A stretch of DNA of 64,000 nucleotides from Siniperca chuatsi (GCF_020085105.1 NC_058042.1:9437501-9501500); one strand, 5' to 3'. Numbered from the stretch's first letter, positions 26,412-38,835 are shown. Numbers and translations are program-made. Notes: generated by a model not told the origin, from the letters alone.

Positions 26412-28600
26412 GACCAGTCGTCATATCAGCTGGCATATCTGTCAGGATGTGACCTGGGTGCTTTGTGCCAACTACTGCAGCATCCACAAGTGTGTGGGTG
26501 ACTTTTGTACAGAAAAACAAACTGTCTTCATTAGAAAAGAAGAAGTGGGTTTACTGCCGCACTGTTACATCCAACTCTGGAGTTTTTAATATCAAAGGGA
26601 GCATGACAGCAGATGCTGGTGTTTTATTGCTTTCAATATACTTTTAAAACATTTTATAACGGAGCAGTCCAAATGAAATGTGTATATATAATTTCTTTTT
26701 AAGAGGATTTTATTTAAAGAGTAAACACTTATTGTAATGGTAAGTTTGTTGAACGACTGAGTGAAGCACAGAGAAAAGAAGTGACCTCATCACTGGCCTT
26801 GTTTTCAAATATGCTTTGGACCTGCAAACAAAACCACAGTCTTTGACCTTTGACACTATTGAGGAAACCACTGGAAACAAAAGGCCTGCGTTACGCCTTG
26901 TAATTAATTCAATCATGTCCGTATATCAGTGCCTCCAGATCTTTGATGTTTACATTTTATTTCAAACTAATTCAAACGGGAAGCTTCTTCTTTCCAAAAA
27001 GCACTGTTTGTGCCTTTACTTTTGTTGAAGTATTTCATGGTATGTTCTTCACCACAGGCTCAGCTGGATGGTTGGCCTTTGTAAAGTGTTATTGATGGTG
27101 TTTCCACTGACTATGGTTTATTTGGTAAATACTGGCATTTTAGTGCAATGCTTTTAGATGTAGTTTCCAGCATTAGGCTGCTTTTACTTCTCATTACAAA
27201 CTGGATCATCAGTCAAAATGTCATACTTTTGTCCAGTAAACTTGTGTAAATGTAAACTGACTCCCTGATGCCTTAAGAAGTTGTATGCCAAAAAGAAAAG
27301 AGGGGCAATGATGAGAAAATATGTGGGATTTCTTTTTATTCTGTTTGCACTTTTATAATAATCATTCATTTTAAAGAATGAATGATTATCTCTACAAATG
27401 AGCAAGGCTAAAATGTAATTGGCTTTTAACAACCCACTATTTAAACAAGGTGATTGCTATATTATACAATACGTTGACCTTTGTCCTAGTTTATCCCATT
27501 CTGTTTGGTCACTTTGTCCACTTTAACTAGACCAGCCTGTTTGTGCATTGTAAATACAGAAATTAATGCTGCTTTATTGAAACACCTTCTCTATGTAGTG
27601 CTTTTAGTTCTCTATTTTGATTGTAGACAAATACAGATGCTTTACGTTTACTAGTGCACATATTTGTATCTGCATCAAGAAATCAAACAGCAGGACACTA
27701 CAGTACAGCACATTGGGTAAAACTTAAACTACAGTATGAGCCGAGGGCCAAAACTGTATTTTTCATGATCCCCACATGTAAAGTGGCTTTAACAAAGAAT
27801 GGACGACAAGTGACAAACAATACATTTTAAAAACAGTAGGCCTATAGCACAGTTAAAGTAGGTCCAGTATATCTGTGCTTTCAGCCTTCTTACACTCAAA
27901 GTTAACTAGTATGTTAAGTCCATGTGTGCAATTATAGTTGTAAACTATAAATCTGTTTAGTCACAATTCCTGTTTTAGTCATATGATGGTCACATTGTTT
28001 CCTCATCAGAACAAATAGCAGGAAGTAGGAAGGTGTCGGTTGGTTACATATGTCAGCAAAAAAAGTTTTGTTGATGCAGATTCAAATGTGGCATGTCTCA
28101 TATTTTGTGCAGATGTGCACATTATCAACATTTCTTCCATTAAAGTCAATCTGATCAAGACTAATGAAACGAGTATGATGAAACTGTTCCCCAAAATGAA
28201 TGCCGCCGCTCTCACTTCAGTGTTGTTAAGGTGCTTGTTATCAGAACACCAACCTGTGCATTGTAACGTATAAAAAGTCATTTGTTTGTAAAAACATCAC
28301 CCGTCTTTTTGCAAGTAAACATACATGTATTATTTTGTGCCTTTATGATTATTCATAAAGTTGTCTGTCTGTTGTGTAAACTTGCGTAAAGTTGTATACT
28401 TAATGAAGACATTCTTTAAATATAACTTCAATTTACTCAAATTACTCTTTACGGGGTAAAATTTATATATTTAAAGTATGCTAAACAAATATTTCTTGAA
28501 TAATAAATGTACTGTATATTAATACGTGTCTAAAAGATATTAGGTAATCTAATATGAATATACACAAAGTACATGTTAAAAAAAATAGATTCACTTAATA
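26412..28600 (+). other. slc39a1: Probable slc39a1 3' UTR and flank
   Basis: Unique-looking sequence directly after the slc39a1 stop. AATAAA occurs at about 28,500, but the true cleavage site cannot be fixed. A perfect 13-bp inverted repeat with a 6-base spacer lies at 27,358-27,389. No separate gene was seen. Confidence 0.35.
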
Positions 28601-28743
28601 ACAACTTAATGGTGTCCCAAAATAGCAACTGCACTTTAGTTTAGTCAAGGATTTTTATATATAGTTAATACATTAAGTGAAATATTAGTCAGAAATGTCA
28701 GAAATAGGTCTCTTTAGATAAATTAATCAAGAATGGAAATATA

Positions 28744-28750
28744 CATTATA

Positions 28751-28781
<31 letters not shown>

Positions 28782-28782
28782 A
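28744..28782. repeat. AT dinucleotide-rich tract
   Basis: Runs of AT/TA interrupted by ATGTAT. Self-complementary simple sequence. Confidence 0.85.
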
Positions 28783-29776
28783 AGTAGCCTATACTAAAAC
28801 TAAGTGCAATTTTTTAGTACTTTTTTATTGTTGTTTGCAAGGGCAGTGTGTAATCATTGTAAAAAAAAGTGGTGTGATCCTCCTTTTTTAAAGGATATTG
28901 ATGCCTATGTAATTTTTGGTATAGTGCACCATTTAAGACCATATTTTACAGATTTAAATGTATCTTCCTTTAATTCTAATCCAAAGAAATCCTAAATTAA
29001 ATGACAGTATTAACTGATACTGAATGCTTCCTTATTCCCCAGGTTTCCACTCTGATGTAGGCTTGTGGGGGATTGGGTGCCCTTTAGATAATGTGGCAGC
29101 AGACTACTGGTGCCACTAGGTGGGAGTGTTGATCCTCTGATTGATAGCCTCCACTAATAAGGACAGTATTTCGCAGATGCAGTATCAGAGGACTGGAATA
29201 TTAGTTTTAGGAATATACTTAAGTGATGAGTGTTTAGGATTACTAATATTTTAACTTTGAAAAAAGCCCTCTGGCCATCTCGCTTAATTTGCCTTTTCCA
29301 CAGAGGATATTTTGACATACAACAGTGTAAAGCACAGGTGTAATTAATTAAATAACGATGGCCAAATTGCATGCTGGCTCACTGTCACACTGTCATGGCT
29401 TACTAGGACACTTGAATAAAACAGAGCTTTATTAATGTTCTTTGTAACACCTGTGTTTCCCCCCACTTAGACAAGTGAAAATGTGTGCTGTGAAAAGCAC
29501 CTATTTGCTTAAATATTCCTGTGATTTTAAGTCCTTGTTGTCTTCAGATTTCAAACAGTCTGACACTAGTGAAAAACTTTGCAGCACTGTTGTAATAATC
29601 AAATAATAAAATTTTACTTACTTACTTTACTTAGTTTAGATATGTAGATCTTCAGTTTCAGCCCTGAATGCTCTGTATCATCTGATGGATAGAACCATAT
29701 ATCCCTCTGAACACCTTCAAATTATAGATAACATGAATATTTTATACATTCAAACAGCGGAATAGTCTGATTCATA
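28783..29776. other. Gene-free stretch
   Basis: No exon or defined element. The part 29,590-29,635 has a TTAC-rich tail-like run resembling LINE ends but too little to classify. Confidence 0.4.
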
Positions 29777-30529
29777 ATGTGGAGGAAAGTACATTTACTC
29801 AAGTACTGTACTTAAGTACAAATTCAAGGTACTTTACTTGAGTATTTCCATTTTATGCAAGTTTATACTTCTACTCCACTACATCTCAGAGGTAAATATT
29901 GTACTTTTTACTCCACTACATTTGTCTGACAGCTTTAGTTACTTTTCAGATTACAATTTTCCATATCCTTCCTGTCCAGTGAAAACCATTTATCTCCAAA
30001 TTTGGTGATTTCTAATTTGAATTTTTCTGATAAACTGAAGGATTAAGTGTTTATTTATGGGATGAGAAAATTCTCCTACTTCTTAAGATAAATTGGCTAT
30101 TTAAAACCCCCTCTTGGATTAGCTGGAAAATGCATCGCCACAAAGCTGAAAACAGGCCTGTTTTTCTTGACTTTTTAGAGATATGTGGTTCTCACAGGAC
30201 AGCAACGCTACAAAGATATGATGATCTTATAGAAGATGATGCAGTGCTGCAGATTAAACTGCCCAACAGTATATAAAGTAGTTAAAATGCAACATACACA
30301 TTAATGCAGCAGCAATCCAAAAACATCATCTATAATAGTAATACACTGACAGGGACCATTCTACTGCATAATGAGTTTCTTTTGATACTTTAAGTACATT
30401 TTGCTGATAATACTTACATACTTTTACTTAAGGTTTTGAATGCAGGACTTTTACTTGTAGTGGAGTATTTTCACAGTGTGGTATTAGTACCTTTACTTGA
30501 GTAAAGGATCTGAATACTTCTTCCACCTG
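29777..30529. mobile_element. Longer non-autonomous hAT element (Tol2-like), eroded termini
   Basis: Same family as 6226-6809: shared words 'ccttcctgtccagtgaaaac' and 'tatataaagtagttaaaat', subterminal ACTTAAGTA words, and right end ..CTTCTTCCACCTG. It keeps about 180 bp (roughly 30,080-30,260) missing from the 6226-6809 copy, so it is the less deleted version. Terminal bases are degraded and no 8-bp duplication was found. Confidence 0.8.
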
Positions 30530-31117
30530 TTTGTTAGCTCGCAGGGTGACATAACTGGCAGGAATTCCTTTACATCAAAGAACTTCATATTATATACCAG
30601 AGAAAAAAACACTTGTAGCCATGTCTGATGTGATACATGGAGGCATTGTTAACCCCAGTTTGTCTCTGTGAGGGAATAGGAGGTTATTCATCCACTAATG
30701 AGAGGTGCTGATGGAGGAACAATAGCAGAGTACAGTAAGTCTGCCAGTTCTGGATGACAGAGGCCTCAGTGTGGAGGAGGGAGACCCAGTGGAGCATCGA
30801 GCTTTAATGTGAAACGGACGATTCCTCTGTTCACCCACAGCTCATTAACCTCTTCTATCAGGTCAGCGATGGCACTCAACTGTATTCTCCCCTTTTGCTT
30901 TCTCGAACATGAAGCAGATTATGTCCGAAACCTACACAAGGTCTGCTTTTTCATGCTGTGATGGCATGCTTTATTCTTGGGGTGCACAATGTCAAGAGGG
31001 AAGACAAAAATATGCAAGCAGTGGTTGATCATTTAAAACTTTTCAATTACATAAACAATTATTTGATTAATGCACAATTCAGTTCTGACCGGAAAGAGGT
31101 CAAAATAGCTGCTCATT

Positions 31118-31273
31118 CACTTTCTTGCAGAGAGTTAGATAAGAAGATTGATGCCACTCTCACATCTGTCCATTATATATGTAGATAGACCTAGGTGATC
31201 GTTAGCTTAGCATAAAGACTGGGAGCAAAATCTGCCTGCTCTTGACCAAGAAATAATTTGGCACATAACCCCC
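31118..31273 (+). repeat. Fragment of the 3315-3925 type inverted-repeat element
   Basis: 'tttcttgcagagagttagat', 'agattgatgccactctcaca', 'gcttagcataaagactgg' and 'aagaaataatttggcacat' follow the order of the related element. Only part of the element remains. Confidence 0.55.
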
Positions 31274-31329
31274 ACAAACCGTTGTCATTTAGACTTTGTG
31301 TTTTGTACAGATTGAACAAACCAGATATG

Positions 31330-31800
31330 ATTTGATATGAACTTGCCCATGTTCACTACCTTAGCTTAGCTTGTTAGCATGCTAACAGTTGTTAATTAGC
31401 ACTAAACACAAAGTACAGCTGAGGCTGATGGGAAAACTATTAGTTTTGCAAATATTTGGCCATAAACCAAAGTATTTGACAAATTAAAGTTTTGACCTGA
31501 TGATGACGCTAGATGAAAAATCAGGGGATCACCAAAGTGGTTACAGTTCATCCTGAGGTGAACATGAATGTGTGTACCAAATTTCACAGCAATCTATCCA
31601 GTAGTTGTCGAGACATTTCACCTAAAACCACAAATGTCAACCTTCTGGTGGCACTAGAGGAAAAGTCAGTAGGATTCATCCTCTGGCGGCCATAACTGTC
31701 TGTACAAAATGGCAGTCCATCCAATAGTTGATGAGATATTTCAATCTGGACCAAAGTGGCCCACCGACAGACATTGCCATCCATAGATGCTGTTAGTGAG
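31330..31800 (+). repeat. Unclassified fish interspersed repeat
   Basis: Contains repeat-like internal echoes: 'tttcacagcaatctatccag' and 'ggcagtccatccaatagtt', each followed by 'gagatatttc' or 'gagacatttc', and 'ggtggcactagaggaaaagt'. Phrases of this kind recur widely in teleost genomes. A 60-aa open frame through it is a by-product. The class (LINE tail or DNA element) cannot be decided here. Confidence 0.5.
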
Positions 31801-32381
31801 GCAAAAAATTTACATTTCTGCAAGTGAAGCAAAAATGACATGAATACAGAAATTGAAAGATGACAAACTATCATCAATCTCCATAAAATAAAAGCAAACG
31901 TGATTTGATTTTCAGTTACTGTAATTAATGACTGGAACTAGAAGAGAGGCAAGTTGTCTGATGTTGTGCAATCATGGATAAGTAATCCATAATCTGGGTA
32001 GCAAAACAAGTGGTTCCCTCTGATGAGGATTTCAAAGAGAGGAATGTGTAATGTGAAGCTGAAAGTGTGAGTCCTTCACAGGTGGTCGTCTCAAATCCAA
32101 CCTTTCATGTCACATGTGCTGGGTTAACATCCAGCCTGAATGAATGACAGCGGGAATGCCAGGCGTGGCGCTGGACACAGGAGGGATGTGATGTCTAAGA
32201 GGTAAATACCTAACAGACTGTGTGTGGAGCTCAAATCTGCACATGAATGAAAAACATAAAAATCACGTAAAAACCTTAATTACGTATCCACTCATTCATT
32301 AGTTTGTCTTTGAGATGCAGTTATATTTGCTTATGTTTGAAAATAAAATTATGTGTGATGAAAACGACCATCAGTCCAGAG
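31801..32381. other. Gene-free stretch
   Basis: No exon or clear element boundary. Upstream flank of the rlbp1 gene. Confidence 0.4.
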
Positions 32382-32803
32382 TACGGTGGCCCAGAGGCAC
32401 AAAACACTGGACGAAACACACATGAACAAAATAGTCACAGTTTTGTTCACGTGTTTTCTAAAATGTTGCTGTTTTCTGATTTGTTAACACATTTTCTGAA
32501 ATGTTGTGTTTTCTGATTTTTTGTTAATGTGTTTTCTAAAAAGTTTTTATGCTTTCTATTTCATTAACATATTTTCTCTAATTTTATTGTGTTTTCAGAA
32601 ATGTCATTGCAGTTTCTTTTTTGTTTTTGTGTTCTCTCTTTTGGTAATTTGTTAACAATTTTAGTGAAATGTGTTTTCAAAATGAATGTGTTTCGTGAAA
32701 TGTCATTGTGTTTTCTGTAATGTCGATGTGATTTCTAAAATGTTGTCATGTTTTCTTTTTTATTAATGTATTTCGTCCAGTGTTGTTGTGTTGTGCCACC
32801 GTA
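32382..32803. mobile_element. Miniature inverted-repeat element filled with degenerate tandem repeats
   Basis: Left end TACGGTGGCCCAGAGGCACA, followed by AACACTGGACGAAA; the right end as complement reads TACGGTGGCACAACACAACA, then ACACTGGACGAAA. These are clear inverted termini. The roughly 350 bp between consist of about a dozen diverged units of 'TGTGTTTTCTAAAATGTT' type with strong strand bias (T and G). No transposase. It ends about 90 bp before a cluster of OTX/CRX-like motifs at rlbp1. Confidence 0.75.
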
Positions 32804-32888
32804 GTACCACAGTGACCGTCCAGACCAGCAACACCTCTCCCTCTCCTCCACATCCCAGCTCCCCCTTCACTTCACAGTTTGCATTATA

Positions 32889-32928
32889 GATTAGCCACTC
32901 ATTGTAATCCACCGTGTCATTTTAATCC
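32889..32928 (+). promoter_or_regulatory. rlbp1: Cluster of OTX2/CRX-type motifs, probable rlbp1 promoter
   Basis: Three homeodomain core sites in 40 bp: GATTAG (32,889-32,894), TAATCC (32,905-32,910) and TAATCC (32,923-32,928). K50 homeodomain factors such as OTX2 (pigment epithelium) and CRX (photoreceptors) bind TAATCC. RLBP1 is a retina and RPE gene, so the placement about 100 bp before the presumed end of exon 1 fits a promoter. Function is inferred. Confidence 0.5.
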
Positions 32929-32929
32929 T

Positions 32930-33030
32930 GCTTTGAGTGACGTTTTCAGTAACTCCTCCCCTCCTGGTCCTGTCTCCTCCTGTTGTCTCCTCTACCACTC
33001 TGTCTACTCCTCTCATCCTGTTCGCTTAAG
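32930..33030 (+). other. rlbp1: Probable non-coding first exon of rlbp1
   Basis: A pyrimidine-rich stretch ends at a strong donor CGCTTAAG|GTAAGTCTG (33,030/33,031), 1.3 kb ahead of exon 2, whose 5' UTR starts at an acceptor (..CACAG|TG, 34,325). The 5' limit is unknown. Known vertebrate RLBP1 genes also begin with a non-coding exon. Confidence 0.5.
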
Positions 33031-34356
33031 GTAAGTCTGCTCGGCTCTATAGTTAAAATAACCCCTAGATAGATCAAAAAGATGAATGATGAGCACCGTA
33101 AGGATCTTGGTATTGTTTAGTGTGATGATTAAAGGTAATCAATAAAACAAAACTAATGTGATAAGCAATACTTTTTTTCATTGGATGTTGAATGACAGAT
33201 CAACACCATCATTTACTGTAATTAATGATTGTGTCATTGGATGTTTTGTTCATTGCACTGTTTGATGTTCTTTATTTGACTTAATTTACACTTACCAAGA
33301 GTAGCTTTAATTTGTAATTGGTTAAAAGTCTCACACCCTAAGTGATGGATTAACAGTATTATCAGTAGTATTATCAGTATTTGGCTTTAAACCATACTAA
33401 ATTATATATGTTTTAATTATTTTGAAGAATGGTTTGAATGAGATTGCTTGATCAGCAATACCGTGCACTTTCAGTGTGTCATGTCCAGTAAATGTAGCTC
33501 TGTTTTTAGATAGATTGGATATATATCTCATGTATTACCATCTCATTCAAGTCACAGAGGTAAGCATCTGATTTGTGGAATGATTGTTTTAAAAAGCTAA
33601 CTGCTGTACTGAAGGTATTTCCAACATGCTCAAAGTCTCTTTTAACCATCTGAATGTCAAAATATAATGTTATTTCACAATAAAAATGTTTCCTAATCCA
33701 AACAGAAATGACACATGGCCTTGCTCAATTTGTGCAGCGTGAAACTAAATTTAAAATGATAACATATAACACATTGGTATATATTTATGTTTCTGCATAT
33801 TTTCACAAAAAGTCGCAGCAAGCAGAATATTTTTTTCATCCAGATGGTTAAAAGTTAAAATGGTCTTTCAGGATTCTGGAAATACCTTCAGATATTCAAC
33901 AGGTGTTATCAAACAATCTTCTGGGTTTTTCAAATATCGCCAGGCATTTATTTTGCAAAAAATCTGATGCTCAGCTCTGTGATTCAAATGCAAATGTTAT
34001 GCATGAGGAACAAACTCGGGCTAGACTGGGTAATTCAGCTTTATGGGAGAGTAGTGGTCAGTAGATATCTGCTGTTTTGTTACTGTATTGTGTCAGGCTC
34101 TTATGTAAGAAGATGTCTGCTCCACTGGTGAGTAAAGAAACCACTCTTCATTCTCAGCAGATTCTGTTATATACTAATAACTGGATTCATGCATTCCTGA
34201 CCCCATGGCCTCTCCTTAACAATCTCTGACATGAACAAACTAAATGTCTGGACACCTCTGAAAGAAAGGGTTCACGGTTTGACGCGCTCATGTTCTGTTT
34301 GTGCCAATTCTTCTTTCTTCACAGTGTTAGTGAAGCTTCTGTGAGACGCTGCAACC

Positions 34357-37300
34357 ATGGCTGCTGTAAGTTTAATTACTTTGCAACAATTCAAGAGAGA
34401 GCACTAGAGTGTCGCCTTGCCTCTGTTTTAGCCAGTTTGTAAGTTGCTTCTGGCCTCACTTCATAGGTTGGGCCTGGGTGAAAAGCTCTTGGAGGTTTGA
34501 CTGTCAGCGTATGACACTGCTTAATGCCAGTAGATGCTGGCTCTGAGATGGACCCTTAAGCTGTGGCTTTAGAAGTCCTTTCTGTAATCATGTGAAGCAG
34601 ATTAACCAGCCGTTCACTGGTGTGCATCGTTTAGGGCGCTGCCCCGGCTCAGTTGGGTTGTGGGTTCTCAACTTAAAGTTATTGTAATGAGCTGCCATTG
34701 AAGTATTCGAGCAGTAAAGCATGTCTAATAGTGTCACTCTTGTTGTCTTTCAAAAACTGCAGCTACAGAGGCTCAAAACAGTGATGTTAAAGACAAACAT
34801 AGAGGAAGATTTCAACCAAATTGGTTTGTTGTGTATAGCAGTATACCGAAGAAACTAGAGGAAAATCAGATGAGTGATAATTACATGCATAAGACGAGAT
34901 GATCTTTTCTTTTCTTTTTTTTTAAAGCTTTTACACATTCATCTTTATGCAGACTGGATCTTTCCGTATGGTGTCAGAGGAGGAGCAGGCCATGAGGTCT
35001 AAGCTGGAGCATTTGACAGTGAAGGATCATGGGCCGGTGTTTGGGCCGTGCCACAAACTGCCTGGTCACACTATGCAAAAGGTAAAAAATAATAACTGGA
35101 TGGCAGGATATATACATGTTCAAACCAGAATATTAAAATCAAGTCCAAATTGTTGAGACACTCATATATGTCCCTGCAGACCCCAACATTTGTCTGATGT
35201 GTTTGTTCCAGTGATGTAATTTTGAAAAATGGTGTTGTTTCTTTTTCCTCCAGGCGAAGGATGAGCTGAATGAGACGGATGAGAGGCGGGCGTCGTCGCT
35301 GAAGGACCTGCGGGCCATGATGAAGGAGAGAGCGGCAGAGGGAGACGACCTGGCCAAACTGGTGCTGGAGCGCTTCGGGGACAAACCGGACTCTCTGATA
35401 CTGCGCTTCCTCAGAGCTCGCAAGTTTGATGTCGTCAGAGCCCACGAGCTCATGAAGGGTAAGTAGTAAAAGAGACCATCTATTAGTCCAATATAATAGA
35501 AATCAGTGATTTCTTTTTCATTTCTATTGTGGAGAGGCAAACTGAGATATATATCAAAAGCTTTGATTCAGTTTCTGCAGACATTTTCCAATAGTTTCAG
35601 TAATTGAGGGTGAGACCTCTTTTGTGCTCCTCGTTTGCATGAATCCTGCCCATCACTGAGACAGGGAGGCATGTGTTCATTAATTGGGGGCTTTGAGATG
35701 CTTCTGAGTTTCCCCCTGACAAAGCCCTCCTTTGTGCCCAAATGGGATTGCAAGTTTTACTTTACTTGTGAACCCACAGTGTTCTCCTGGGAACTTCACG
35801 GGTTCAACATGTGCTGATTGTGTTGGTCTCGGAGAGGAGAAGAGATTAAAAAGAGTGGTTTGACACTCCTGTGAGAAGATACCATGCTTATGATTTACTT
35901 ATTGTTTGTTTGTGTGCTCAGGACATGCCATGCTAATGTAAAAAAATATTGTATTTGTAATTGTATTATATAAATGCTATTTCCCTCATCACATACCACC
36001 CAAAATGAATTAACAATTGTCCCAACTGTAACCTTCAATCAACCAAATTTCAACGAAATAACCCACATTTAAAGCTACCATTACCCCTAATTTTAAATCT
36101 AAACTTTTGTCTAATACTCTAAACCTTAATACTAGATGTAAACTCAACCATATCTCCAACTGTAACCACAGCCTTTAACCAAATCTCTAGCTCAAAAATA
36201 ATCCAGAATTACGTTGACAAAATTTACTTGGTCAGGTCCAACAAACATAGTTTTAGTTTGGATTTTTGTCTTTATCTTGCTGTGAGAAAGTTTGGTCATC
36301 ACAAAGACAGAAGCACGCACGCACACACACACACACACACATTTATGAATGCAGAAGCAGAACTTGTTAGTGTAAGAGGGGAATGCGATGTGAACTTGAA
36401 CTTGTTTCGTGGGATTAATTGCTGCTTGAGAGTAAAACACTGAACACATGCATGTGCAAAAGGACTCGCTCACTGGCACTCTGGGTTAATTGGTGCTTCG
36501 GTATGAAGAGGCTGAGAGCAGCACTCTAGATGCACTGAGACAGTGGTGTCATTGTGTTTGGCACATCAACAACCTGCACTGAATACTCATACTGTACACA
36601 AAGGGTTTGTGAACCATTAGTGCCCGATAAGAGAATGCAGCCAAACTTTCAGTTGTGATGTGTGTGTGTTCTTGGTGGTCCTCTAGGTTATGTGCGCTTC
36701 AGGAAGGAGTATCCTGAGCTGTTTGAGAACCTGACCCCTGAGGCAGTCCGCAGCACCATCGAGGCGGGTTACCCTGTGGTTCTGCCTAGCAGGGACAAGT
36801 ACGGCCGTGTAGTCCTGCTCTTCAACATCGAGAACTGGGACCTGGAGGAGATCACATTCGATGAGGTAGCTGTAAAGCAACCTCACGGTGCGCACAGCTG
36901 CACCTCTTTAACATAAATGCACTGGAAATGTTAAAGAGCCTGTTATTCAAAAGTATTTGTTAAAAATACACAGTGGTGGAAGAAGTATTCATAATCTTTA
37001 TTTCTTTACTAAAAGTAATAATACCACATTTTAAAAATAATCTTATTACCAGCAAAATATACTTAAAGCAAAAGTAGTCCCAATGCAAAATGGATGCTTT
37101 CAGAATGTTAAATTATGGAGCCTCGAAAGATGATTTTTTTTATTATCTTTTTTTTAATCTCATGCACACAAGATAATAATTTGTACACACAATGTTTTAT
37201 TCTTTTGGGACGTCAGGGGCTCTCCTGTACATGTGAAGTACATGATGACCTCAGGTAAATCCCAGCTTCTCACAGGTTAGAGTAGGTCTAATCAGCAACA

Positions 37301-38237
37301 TAACTAAAAACACCTGTGAGGGTGTGTGGGGCTTTAATGTATAACAATGCTTCGTATTTAACAAGTTGATTATTTGTTATGTATGGAAAATCAAAGTAAC
37401 TAGTAACTAAGGCTGTCAAATAAATGTAGTGGAGTACAAAGTGGAATATTTCCCTCTGAAATGTAGTGGAGTATAAGTATAAAGTAGCATAAATTGGATA
37501 TATTTAAGTACAAGTACCTCAAAATTGTACATAGCCTAAGTACAGTACTTGAGTAAATGTACTTAGTTCAGTCTTTGTGCATGTGTGTGTCACAGATCTT
37601 AAGAGCGTACTGTGTGATCCTGGAGAAGTTGCTCGAGAATGAAGAAACCCAGATTAATGGCTTTGTCCTGATTGAGAATTTCAAGGGCTTCACCATGCAG
37701 CATGCCTCGGGTATTAAGCCGGCCGAGCTCAAGAAGATGGTGGACATGCTGCAGGTCAGAACAGACTCGAAAGGAAAGCTGAGAATTTCTTGATGTGCAA
37801 CCTCAGAAATCTGTTTTTCGAATCTTTTGCTGATGTGTGTGTGTTTTTTCACAGGACTCGTTCCCGGCCCGTTTCAAGGCGGTCCACGTTACTCATCAGC
37901 CCTGGTACTTCACCACTACATACAACGTGGTCAAACCCTTCATGAAGAGCAAGCTGCTGGAGAGGGTATGGACGGAGGACAGCTGCTTTCAACCCTTCGA
38001 TCTAAATCCAACATTCAGTTTGTTTTTCTGACAGTTTTATCTAATTTGCATCAGGCATCTCCTCTGAATACTGTTCGTAACTTTCCTCAGGTCTTTGTTC
38101 ACGGTGATGAGCTGGACAGCTATGTCAAAGAATTCAACGCAGACATCCTGCCTGTGGATTTTGATGGGAAAGCCTCGGCTGCTGACTGCCAGGCCATTGC
38201 CACCAAGCTTTTTGGCTCTGAGGACACTGCTCTCTGA
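34357..38237 (+). CDS. rlbp1: Retinaldehyde-binding protein 1 (CRALBP), complete
   Basis: Seven coding exons: 34,357-34,365 (MAA), 34,953-35,081, 35,254-35,458, 36,687-36,865, 37,596-37,754, 37,855-37,965 and 38,091-38,237; all GT-AG, continuous frame, 312 aa (human 317). CRALBP signatures: [12 protein letters not shown] near the start, [10 protein letters not shown], an N-terminal CRAL-TRIO helical part ending [22 protein letters not shown], then the CRAL-TRIO lipid pocket with [75 protein letters not shown] and [16 protein letters not shown]. Known role: cytosolic carrier of 11-cis-retinal/retinol in pigment epithelium and Muller glia, serving the visual cycle. Teleosts often keep two copies (a, b); which one this is cannot be told here. 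Intron 4 (36,866-37,595) contains a hAT element running almost to the acceptor. The short GACACTGCTCTCTGA end matches the family's -ENTAF-like tail. Confidence 0.96.
36313..36340. repeat. (CA)n microsatellite in an rlbp1 intron
   Basis: A CA/CG-CA run within the intron between coding exons 3 and 4. Confidence 0.93.
36971..37569. mobile_element. hAT element (Tol2-like) in rlbp1 intron, right end truncated
   Basis: Starts CAGTGGTGGAAGAAGTATTC, the family's left terminus, and runs through 'gaaatgtagtggagtataag' to 'gtacttgagtaaatgtactt'. The expected CCACCACTG right end is absent, and the exon acceptor follows within about 26 bp. No transposase frame. Confidence 0.8.
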
Positions 38238-38835
38238 AAGAACAGTCCTCCCATTTCAAACCCAAGAGTTATAGTGTCCTTCACCCTAGATGCTTCTTTT
38301 ATGATCGGATCAGATATGTGGTCTATTTTGAAACTAGGTTGACATTTTGTATTATTATTCAGGCAGTTCCTATGAGCAAAAAGAAGTATCTAGAGTTAGG
38401 AGCAGGAGGTGGTTTGCAAATGAGTAATATATGGTGATATAAATGGGAAAGAAAAAGGATGGTTAGATATTACAGAGAGAATAATGTGATGATGTAGCTG
38501 ACATCCAGACTGAGTTTGGTGTTGGGAGTTCTTCGCCTTAAAAATTGTGCATTGTGCCTACAATCCTGTCAGGTGAATGAGTGCAGAAGTGTATCACAGT
38601 CTCGGGGGAATTTTAGAAAGACATGGAGAGGGAAAATTGATAATGGATAAGCCTGCATGTGATTATTGTTTTAGGAGCAGGAGCCTCCTGATGCAGTGCC
38701 ATGGAAACAGTTCACTTTGTCTCAACAGCCTTGTTTGAGTGGCAACACTCAGATGCCTGATGTACCACAAAGATCCATTCTGCAGTTTCCACTGGATTGA
38801 GACATTTCAATTAAATAGATATTTTTGTGTGTGTC
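38238..38835 (+). terminator. rlbp1: Probable rlbp1 3' UTR with poly(A) signal
   Basis: Unique sequence after the stop leading to ATTAAA (38,810-38,815) followed by a GT-rich stretch 'tttttgtgtgtgtctg', the arrangement expected for cleavage and polyadenylation. The position is inferred. Confidence 0.5.

Noticed and set aside
31402-31877. Several 60-97 aa open frames on both strands
   Set aside because: They lie within a dispersed fish repeat. The sequence pattern is that of the repeat, with no protein family resemblance.
35071-35540. Minus-strand frames of 124 and 133 aa
   Set aside because: Antisense shadow of rlbp1 coding exon 3 and its introns; the plus strand has the clear CRALBP exon.
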